11,120 nt of DNA from CAYNXB01 sp964401045. Its GTDB lineage: Bacteria; Pseudomonadota; Alphaproteobacteria; Sphingomonadales; Sphingomonadaceae. Location: positions 1 to 11,120 of the forward strand of contig CAYNXB010000083.1 in the NCBI GenBank assembly GCA_964401045.1. Reading direction: 5' to 3'. Below, piece after piece: positions 6,593 through 11,120 of the stretch. Numbering within the stretch: the stretch's first letter is position 1; the number at the start of each line of letters is the position of its first letter. Under the pieces are notes generated by a model that worked only from the letters and a program-made list of their open reading frames with translations, was not told the DNA's origin and ran no database searches. A program made the translations under genes and the position numbers.

Positions 6593-7593
6593 GCGTCTTC
6601 TCCCGCCGGGATCTCGGCCGCCATTTCCTTGGCCGCGGCCGCCCCGGCGATCGCGACGAACGCGTCATGGAGGCCTGCGCGCTCGATCGAGAGCGAGAGG
6701 ATGCCCGCCTCGCCTTCGATCAGCGCGCGCAGCAGTGGCTCGACGCCGCTTTCAGGAAGGGCGAACTCCCACAGCGCGCCACCGCCGGGCTTTTGCGCAA
6801 TGCGCGCGCCGGCAGGCATGCTTGCGCGCCAGCGGCCGTCCGCATTCCGTGTTTCGAGCCGCACTTGCGGCGGGATGCGGTCGCGCGCCTCGTCGACCGA
6901 TCCGGCGTAAGGCACCTTGCCGCCGGCGACGATCGCCACACCTTCGCACAGCCGCTCGGCATGGGCGATCACGTGAGTCGAGAAGATCACCGTGGTGCCT
7001 TCGTCCGCGAGGCCGCGGATCATCCGCTCCAGCTTGCCCTGGTTGAGCGCGTCGAGACCCGAGAACGGCTCGTCGAGCACCACCAGCCGCGGCCTGTGCA
7101 CCAGCGTGCCGAGCAGCTGGACCTGCTGTGCCATGCCCTTCGACAGCTGGCGGATCTGGCGGTCCGCAGGAAGGCCGTATGCTTCGAGCAATTCGCGCCC
7201 GCGTTCCCGGCCGACTTTCAGCGGCAGGCCCCGCAGCGCGCCCATGAAGCCGATCGCCTCATAGGCCTTCATCGAGGGATAGAGCCCGCGCTCCTCGGGC
7301 AGGTAGCCGATCAGCCGCGCGATGCGGTGCGGGTCCGCGTGACCCAGCACGCGCCGTTCGCCGCTGTCGGGCTCGATGATTCCCAGCAGCATGCGAAGCA
7401 CGGTGGTCTTGCCCGCGCCGTTGGGGCCGAGGATGCCGTAGATCGCGCCCTCGGGCACTTCGAGGTCGACGCCGTCGACCGCCAGCGTGCCGTCGAACCG
7501 CTTGACCAGCCCCCTGGCCTCGATCGCCAGCGGACGCCCGGATGTGTCGCGGCGGTTGTCGGCGGTTGCCGGATGGCTTAGCGCGGCGTCCAT
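6589..7593 (-). CDS. ABC transporter ATP-binding protein, NatA-like (334 aa)
   Basis: This is the ATPase partner of the permease that follows. Walker A is GPNGAGKTT (56-64), the signature is LSKGM (150-154), Walker B is LVVLDE (170-175), the D-loop is SGLD (178-181) and the switch histidine is H207. The Q-loop glutamine position reads YLPEERGLY, with Glu in place of Gln, a form seen in the NatA/DrrA-like branch. A C-terminal region of about 100 residues after the ATPase core is common in these exporters. The start at 7593 is preferred since a longer upstream reading would run through queG. The start codon shares the CATG at 7591-7594 with the divergent queG start, so its promoter must lie within queG. 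The ribosome binding site is weak. Confidence 0.93.
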   Translation of the reverse strand: MDAALSHPATADNRRDTSGRPLAIEARGLVKRFDGTLAVDGVDLEVPEGAIYGILGPNGAGKTTVLRMLLGIIEPDSGERRVLGHADPHRIARLIGYLPEERGLYPSMKAYEAIGFMGALRGLPLKVGRERGRELLEAYGLPADRQIRQLSKGMAQQVQLLGTLVHRPRLVVLDEPFSGLDALNQGKLERMIRGLADEGTTVIFSTHVIAHAERLCEGVAIVAGGKVPYAGSVDEARDRIPPQVRLETRNADGRWRASMPAGARIAQKPGGGALWEFALPESGVEPLLRALIEGEAGILSLSIERAGLHDAFVAIAGAAAAKEMAAEIPAGEDA

Positions 7594-8698
7594 GCGCGAT
7601 CGACCTACAGGCGCGGGGTCGAACCGGGCAAGCGCGATCTCGCCCGAATCCCCGCCAATCGACGAGCTCAAGCGCCGCCTGGTCGAACAGGCGCATGCGC
7701 TGGGGTTCGCCGCGGTCGGCTTCGCGCCGGCGGCAGAGGACCCGCTGCGCGCGCGGCGGCTCGAGCAATGGCTCGCCGATGGCCACCACGGGACGATGGA
7801 GTGGATGGAGGCCCGCGCCGATGTGCGCCGCTCGCCCAACGCCATGTGGCCCGAGGCGAACAGCGTCATCGCGCTCGGCATGAGCTATGCCCCGGCGGCC
7901 GATCCGCTGGCGCTGGAAGGCGACCGGGAGCGCGCGCGGATTTCGGTCTATGCGCAGGGGCGCGATTATCACGACGTGATGAAGAAGGCGCTCAAGGCCC
8001 TTGCCCGCTGGCTGGTCGCTCACGCGCCGGAGAGCCAGCTCAAGGTGTTCGTCGACACCGCGCCGGTAATGGAAAAGCCGCTCGGGGAGGCGGCGGGGCT
8101 CGGCTGGCAGGGCAAGCACACCAACATGGTCAGTCGCAAGCATGGGAACTGGCTGTTCCTCGGCGCGATCTACTCCACGCTGCCGTTCGCGCCCGATCCG
8201 CCGCACGAGGGGCGCTGCGGCAGCTGCCGGGCGTGCCTCGACGCGTGCCCGACCGACGCGTTTCCCGCGCCCAACCGGCTCGATGCGCGGCGCTGCATCT
8301 CGTATCTTACGATCGAGCATAAGGGGCCGATTCCGCACGAATTTCGCCGTGCGATGGGCAACCGCATCTATGGCTGCGACGATTGCCTTGCGGTGTGCCC
8401 GTGGAACAAGTTCGCGCAAGGCGCCGCCGCCAACAAGGCCTTCCTGCCCCGCGCCGAGTTCGCCGCGCCGCGCCTCGACGAGCTGCTCGCGCTCGACGAC
8501 GCCGGCTTCCGCGCGCTGTTCTCGGGCTCGCCGGTCAAGCGCATCGGCCGCAACCGGTTCGTCCGCAACTGCCTGATCGCGGCGGGCAACAGTGGCAACT
8601 CCGCGCTGGCGGACACGGTACGCGGACTGGCGGGCGACCCCGATCCGGTGGTGGCCGAGGCGGCGCAGTGGGCACTGGCGGAACTTGCCGGCGGCTAG
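7592..8698 (+). CDS. queG: Epoxyqueuosine reductase (368 aa)
   Basis: QueG reduces epoxyqueuosine to queuosine at the wobble position of tRNAs using cobalamin and two 4Fe-4S clusters. The catalytic region VDTAPVMEK carries D155, the family's conserved acidic residue. The first cysteine run is C209, C212, C215, C219-P, and the second set is C235, C262, C265, C269-PW, giving the eight ligands expected. A HEAT-like tail follows (about 290-368, with ALADTVRGLAGDPDPVVAEAAQWAL-type helices). Length matches the family. ATG 7592 is the only ATG near the expected N terminus; it leaves about 20 extra polar residues before the usual start region, and the ribosome binding site is poor. Start and stop codons each overlap a neighbouring gene's codon on the other strand. 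Upstream control sequence therefore lies inside the ATPase gene. Confidence 0.95.
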   Translation: MRDRPTGAGSNRASAISPESPPIDELKRRLVEQAHALGFAAVGFAPAAEDPLRARRLEQWLADGHHGTMEWMEARADVRRSPNAMWPEANSVIALGMSYAPAADPLALEGDRERARISVYAQGRDYHDVMKKALKALARWLVAHAPESQLKVFVDTAPVMEKPLGEAAGLGWQGKHTNMVSRKHGNWLFLGAIYSTLPFAPDPPHEGRCGSCRACLDACPTDAFPAPNRLDARRCISYLTIEHKGPIPHEFRRAMGNRIYGCDDCLAVCPWNKFAQGAAANKAFLPRAEFAAPRLDELLALDDAGFRALFSGSPVKRIGRNRFVRNCLIAAGNSGNSALADTVRGLAGDPDPVVAEAAQWALAELAGG

Positions 8699-9294
8699 AC
8701 GATCCCCGCGATCAGCCCGCGCTTGAGCGCGTCCCGGGCCGGCAAGTACCAGTTGTAGAGCGCCTTCTCGAGCAGTTCGTCCAGCGTAACGTCGCTGCCC
8801 TCGATCAGCCGCTCGAAGTGCTCCATTTCGAGCGCGATGCCGGTCTTGATCTGATGGCATAGCGCCTCGACCAGCGGTAGGCTGGACCGGATCGGGCCCG
8901 ACAGCTCGACCGTCTTCTCCAGTTGGCGGCAATGGATCAGCAGCGTCGCTTCGGCGGTGAGGAAACGGTCGCGCACCGGGAACCCGGACATCAGCGTGGT
9001 CCCGGCGGAATAGACCGCCGACTTGCCGACGAACACGAACCGGCACTTGGGCAGCCGCTCGCGCACCAGGTCCATTTCGAGCACCATCCGCCGGCCGATC
9101 TCCGCATCGCCGCCGAGCGTGCTGATCTCGATCGCCACGATCTCTTCATCGCCCGTGAGCTTGGCGAGCCGGTCAAGCATCAGGCGCAACATGTCATCGC
9201 ACACCGGACCGATCAGCCGTACCTGCGGATTGAGCACGCATTCACGCGGCAGCGCCGCACCCGGCGTTTCCGCGCCGGGATTGTCCCGCGCCAT
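8695..9294 (-). CDS. Divergent ClpP-like serine protease (199 aa)
   Basis: The protein has the ClpP/crotonase-type fold pattern. The oxyanion-loop segment reads STLGGD (58-63) where classic ClpP has SPGG. The presumed nucleophile is S96 in VYSAGTT and the histidine is H121 in LLIHCRQ; the 25-residue gap equals that of E. coli ClpP. The third residue could be D168 in EGSD. It therefore looks catalytically able but differs from housekeeping ClpP: there is no ASMG, no IHQP, and no clear propeptide. Pairing with a Clp ATPase is unknown. Start ATG 9294 is chosen because AGGGG lies 8 bases upstream; ATG 9300 is only 2 bases from it. The stop overlaps the queG stop in CTAG. A C8/G8 tract lies just upstream. 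Function is inferred from fold only. Confidence 0.8.
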   Translation of the reverse strand: MARDNPGAETPGAALPRECVLNPQVRLIGPVCDDMLRLMLDRLAKLTGDEEIVAIEISTLGGDAEIGRRMVLEMDLVRERLPKCRFVFVGKSAVYSAGTTLMSGFPVRDRFLTAEATLLIHCRQLEKTVELSGPIRSSLPLVEALCHQIKTGIALEMEHFERLIEGSDVTLDELLEKALYNWYLPARDALKRGLIAGIV

Positions 9295-9321
9295 CTTCAT
9301 CGCCCCTGTTCCGAGCGACCG

Positions 9322-9329
9322 CCCCCCCC
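9322..9329. repeat. Homopolymer tract of eight C (G on the - strand)
   Basis: Eight C in a row lie 28 bases upstream of the ClpP-like start, in its probable leader. Such tracts can change length by slippage and alter promoter spacing or mRNA structure. Confidence 0.6.
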
Positions 9330-9343
9330 AAAGGGAGAGCGGC

Positions 9344-9378
9344 CGCTGATTGTAGTCAGCGATCAGGCCGGTGCGGCC
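9344..9378 (-). terminator. Two small hairpins after the Gln/Gly-rich gene
   Basis: On the - strand, GGCCG-CAC-CGGCC (9378-9366) is followed by CGCTGA-CTACAA-TCAGCG (9361-9344). The second has a perfect 6-base stem and 6-base loop. There is no T run, so an intrinsic terminator is only possible; the pair may instead attenuate or stabilise the transcript entering the ClpP-like gene. Confidence 0.35.
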
Positions 9379-9614
9379 TATTCGCGCTCACGCTCGGGCT
9401 GGCGGTCCTGGTCGCGCTCGCCCTGCTGGCCGCCGCTGTCGCCCTGCTGTTCGCGCTGGCGCTCATTCTGGCCGCCGCCTTGCTGCTGGCCGCCCTTGTC
9501 GCCGCCCTGTTGCTGCTGGCCCGGGTTGCCACCGCCCTGCTGGCCGGGGTTGCTGCCGCCTTGCTGCTGCTGGCCGGGGTTGTTGGCCCCGCCTTGTTCA
9601 TTCTGATTGGCCAT
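9378..9614 (-). CDS. Gln/Gly-rich, hydrophilin-like repeat protein (78 aa)
   Basis: I do not recognise a named family. About 29% of residues are Gln and 27% are Gly, and apart from the first Met there is no Leu, Ile, Val, Phe, Tyr, Trp or Cys. The N-terminal half carries three NPGQQ units (residues 12-38); a DKGG (39-42) and an Arg/Glu-rich charged tail (50-78, ending in ERERE) follow. The protein must be intrinsically disordered and fits the definition of a hydrophilin (Gly above 6%, strongly hydrophilic), a group tied to desiccation and osmotic stress. The start at 9614 is chosen because GGAAGGA lies 7 bases upstream; a longer reading to 9680 adds 22 residues without a better site. A possible general-stress promoter precedes it. 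Function is inferred. Confidence 0.65.
   Translation of the reverse strand: MANQNEQGGANNPGQQQQGGSNPGQQGGGNPGQQQQGGDKGGQQQGGGQNERQREQQGDSGGQQGERDQDRQPERERE
9501..9581 (-). repeat. Three imperfect repeats coding NPGQQ(QQ)GG
   Basis: The coding repeats correspond to residues 12-20, 22-28 and 30-38 of the Gln/Gly-rich protein, about 24-27 bases each. The near-identical DNA could change copy number by slippage or recombination. Confidence 0.7.
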
Positions 9615-9662
9615 CTGAACATCCTTCCGGTTTGGTCCCCGTCGTGCGGGGGATATCTCGTC

Positions 9663-9687
9663 AATGGAGCAGGAAGGCACTGGTTCC
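9663..9687 (-). promoter_or_regulatory. Possible EcfG (general stress) promoter of the Gln/Gly-rich gene
   Basis: On the - strand GGAAC (9687-9683) is followed after 16 bases by CATT (9666-9663). The consensus for alphaproteobacterial EcfG sigma factors is GGAAC, 16-17 bases, CGTT, so the -35 is exact and the -10 has one mismatch. It lies about 50 bases before the start codon at 9614, a fitting distance. Confidence 0.35.
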
Positions 9688-10041
9688 CGGCCAGCGCGGG
9701 GGCGAGGGAGATCGTCGCAGGATCGGGGTTAGTGCTTGATTTTTGTTAGTTTTTTTAGCGGGCTATCCAGTCCGTAGCGCGCTCTTCCGCCTCGGCGCGT
9801 ATGAGCGAAAAAGGGCGATAGGACGACGGTCTCGCCGGCTCGATTCGAGCAGCGTCAAAGCCTGCCTTGTCGCCCGTCCCCGATAAAATATTTTTGCAGA
9901 TTCATTTTGGGTCTTGCGGGCCGCGCGAGCCGAGCATTTCCCACGCGCCGCGGCGTATTGGATTGGCAAGACACCGCCCCCATATCGGGCTCGTCAGCGT
10001 AAAGCAGAGGTTAACGCCCTTGCGCACGATTGGGCTCTGAT
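9688..10041. other. Intergenic stretch without a recognisable gene
   Basis: I find no convincing gene here. A reading of 68 codons on the - strand (9969-9763) is Arg-rich, lacks a ribosome binding site and resembles nothing. The stretch holds a T-rich run (9737-9756), an AT-rich island around 9883-9909 in otherwise GC-rich DNA, GATTC sites at 9842, 9899 and 10039, and a GTTAAC at 10010-10015. These could be upstream control DNA of the divergent genes on either side. Confidence 0.5.
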
Positions 10042-10088
10042 TCACTATGGCTAGTGGTTCGGTTGCCATATCACACTACTAGACCTTG
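10042..10088 (+). promoter_or_regulatory. Two NrdR boxes upstream of nrdA
   Basis: Box 1 (10042-10057) is TCACTATGGCTAGTGG, with perfect CACTA/TAGTG arms; it matches 11 of 16 positions of the known NrdR consensus ACACTATATATAGTGT. Box 2 (10073-10088) begins ACACTA, identical to the left half, but its right half is poor. The two start exactly 31 bases apart, the usual spacing of paired NrdR boxes, which places them on the same face of the helix. NrdR represses ribonucleotide reductase genes when dATP is high. The promoter elements themselves are not clear by eye. Confidence 0.65.
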
Positions 10089-10131
10089 ATTCTTCCTCGT
10101 GTGCCCCGGTGCGGATACGCAAGGTTGGAAA

Positions 10132-10241
10132 GGGTCTTCGGGCTCACGATCGGCGGCCGTCTGGGGACAAGCGGGGGGATAAATAATTGCCCCCGCCGGC
10201 GTTCGAATTGGTAGTGTCGGGGCAGCCCGGCCGATTCGAAC
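10132..10241 (+). ncRNA. Candidate structured leader of nrdA with three hairpins
   Basis: Three hairpins lie between the NrdR boxes and the start codon. GGGTC/GGCTC closes a UUCG tetraloop (10132-10145). GCGGGGG (10171-10177) pairs with CCCCCGC (10190-10196) over a 12-base AT-rich loop. GTTCGAATTGG (10201-10211) pairs with CCGATTCGAAC (10231-10241) over 11 pairs, one a G-U wobble, enclosing a small CGGG-GCAG-CCCG hairpin. No known riboswitch is recognised. The transcription start is unknown, so it is not certain all of this is in the mRNA. Confidence 0.4.
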
Positions 10242-10334
10242 GAAAACGGAACATGGGCGGCGGCGGATCGAATCCGGCTCCGCCAAACAGGGGTGGCCGT
10301 GGATATGGAATTCAGGACCGGAGAAGGTGCGGCG

Positions 10335-11120
10335 ATGGGGCTCGATCAGTTGGAGCACACGGCGGCCGAAACGCTGGTGAAAGAGAAGCGCCCCACGGCC
10401 AGGGGCGCCAAGCGAGAGCCCGCGATGACTATGGAACGAAGCGACAAGGGATCGGACGAGCTGGTGGCCCCGGATATTCTCGAGGGTGCCGCCGCGGAAG
10501 CGCTGGCCGCTGCCGCCCAGGCCGCCGCCGCGCAACCCGCTGACGATTCCAAGTCCGTGCGCCCGCGCCGATTCACCATCGAAACCGATGAGAGCCGCGA
10601 CGCGCTGCTCACCGAGTTCGGCAAGGAGACGCTGACCGACCGCTACCTGCTGCCGGGCGAATCCTATCAGGACCTGTTCGCCCGCGTCGCCGACGCCTAC
10701 GCCGACGATCAGGGCCATGCCCAGCGGCTCTACGATTACATCTCGAAGCTGTGGTTCATGCCGGCCACGCCGGTGCTGTCGAACGGCGGCACCAATCGCG
10801 GGTTGCCGATCAGCTGCTATCTGAACTCGGTCAGCGATAGCCTCGAAGGCATCGTCGGCACCTGGAACGAGAACGTCTGGCTCGCTTCGCGCGGCGGGGG
10901 GATCGGCACGTACTGGGGCAACGTTCGCGGGATCGGCGAACCGGTCGGCCTGAACGGCAAGACCAGCGGCATCATCCCGTTCGTGCGGGTGATGGATTCG
11001 CTGACGCTGGCGATCAGCCAGGGCTCGCTGCGGCGCGGCTCGGCCGCCTGCTATCTCGACGTCTCGCATCCCGAGATCGAGGAGTTCCTCGAAATCCGCA
11101 AGGCGTCGGGCGACTTCAAC
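10335..11120 (+). CDS. nrdA: Ribonucleoside-diphosphate reductase class I large subunit, N-terminal 262 residues
   Basis: The frame is open from ATG 10335 to the window edge with no stop, giving 262 residues of a longer protein. The enzyme reduces ribonucleotides to deoxyribonucleotides. The segment FMPATPVLSNGGT leads to PIS-C161-YL, whose cysteine corresponds to the N-terminal active-site cysteine (C225 in E. coli NrdA). Later ASRGGGIGTYWGN, KTSGIIPF and RRGSAACYLDVSHPEIEEFL are typical large-subunit blocks, closest in style to the Rickettsia/sphingomonad class I type. Unlike E. coli NrdA there is no N-terminal ATP-cone: residues 1-77 are charged and low-complexity, with an Ala run at 52-66. 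ATG 10335 is chosen because GGAGAAGG lies 7 bases upstream; in-frame ATG 10305 and GTG 10299 are alternatives adding 10-12 residues. Paired NrdR boxes lie upstream. The small subunit is not in the window. Confidence 0.93.
   Translation, partial: MGLDQLEHTAAETLVKEKRPTARGAKREPAMTMERSDKGSDELVAPDILEGAAAEALAAAAQAAAAQPADDSKSVRPRRFTIETDESRDALLTEFGKETLTDRYLLPGESYQDLFARVADAYADDQGHAQRLYDYISKLWFMPATPVLSNGGTNRGLPISCYLNSVSDSLEGIVGTWNENVWLASRGGGIGTYWGNVRGIGEPVGLNGKTSGIIPFVRVMDSLTLAISQGSLRRGSAACYLDVSHPEIEEFLEIRKASGDFN

Noticed and set aside
5277..6668. Extended N-terminal part of the msrB frame (628 codons in total)
   Set aside because: The upstream part overlaps the ABC permease in another frame; the signal peptide begins at 5276, so the true gene is 164 residues.
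7594..7881. Longer N terminus of the ABC ATPase (430 residues)
   Set aside because: The added part is antisense to the conserved start of queG and has no similarity to ATPases; the family region begins shortly after 7593.
7259..9046. 595-codon open frame on the - strand across queG
   Set aside because: It runs antisense to the complete queG and into the ATPase gene in another frame; composition is that of a shadow frame.
9721..9758. T-rich run as an intrinsic terminator on the + strand
   Set aside because: No + strand gene ends nearby and only a 4-base stem can form upstream of the T run.
9763..9969. 68-codon - strand frame in the nrdA upstream region
   Set aside because: It is Arg-rich with no ribosome binding site, hydrophobic core or known motif, and it lies in a likely control region.
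10187..10543. 118-codon + frame overlapping the nrdA start
   Set aside because: It is out of frame with nrdA, would begin at a TTG inside a hairpin loop, and encodes a Gly/Arg-rich sequence typical of a shadow.
10071..11069. 332-codon open frame antisense to nrdA
   Set aside because: The sense strand holds unmistakable NrdA motifs; this frame also crosses the NrdR box and leader.

Overview
The window reads as a chromosomal segment of a high-GC alphaproteobacterium, most likely a sphingomonad (Sphingomonadaceae/Erythrobacteraceae type). The inference rests on the protein styles (a Rickettsia/sphingomonad-like class I NrdA, a GtrA/FAD-oxidoreductase envelope cassette), GANTC sites and one CtrA-like TTAA-N7-TTAA element. 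I see no insertion sequence, phage gene, CRISPR array or integrase; gene packing is tight and codon use looks uniform, so this looks like core or near-core DNA rather than an island.

Layout, left to right. (1) The 3' half of a tRNA-Leu(UAA) enters from the left edge. (2) A tandem PilZ protein (211-870, +) ends in a GC hairpin. (3) A three-gene + strand cluster (951-4779) encodes a UDP-galactopyranose-mutase-like FAD oxidoreductase, a GtrA-family membrane protein and a large GT-C-like membrane protein; together they look like a polyprenol-linked sugar or envelope-glycan system. (4) A - strand cluster (7593 down to 4782) encodes a NatA-like ABC ATPase, a NatB-like ABC-2 permease and an exported MsrB lipoprotein. 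(5) queG (7592-8698, +) fits exactly between its neighbours: its start codon overlaps the divergent ATPase start in a CATG, and its stop overlaps the convergent ClpP-like gene's stop in a CTAG. (6) On the - strand lie a divergent ClpP-like serine protease and a 78-residue Gln/Gly-rich hydrophilin-like protein with a possible EcfG promoter. (7) A roughly 700-bp non-coding region precedes a class I ribonucleotide reductase large subunit gene (nrdA, 10335 to the right edge, incomplete). It carries a good NrdR box with a weaker partner 31 bp away, six GANTC sites and a leader with three hairpins.

How the genes work together. The PilZ protein may bind c-di-GMP and sits directly before the envelope cassette, but a hairpin separates them. 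GtrA proteins move or assist polyprenyl-phosphate sugars across the inner membrane, and GT-C enzymes use such lipids on the outer face, so the cassette is consistent with one pathway of unknown product. MsrB repairs oxidised methionine in the periplasm; QueG completes queuosine in tRNA; NrdA makes deoxynucleotides and is probably repressed by NrdR.

Most worth a second look: the nrdA leader and its promoter, the apparent loss of the ATP-cone from NrdA, the GT-C-like protein with a DHH motif, the atypical ClpP-like protease, and the hydrophilin-like repeat protein. All family calls come from reading motifs by eye; no database search was run.
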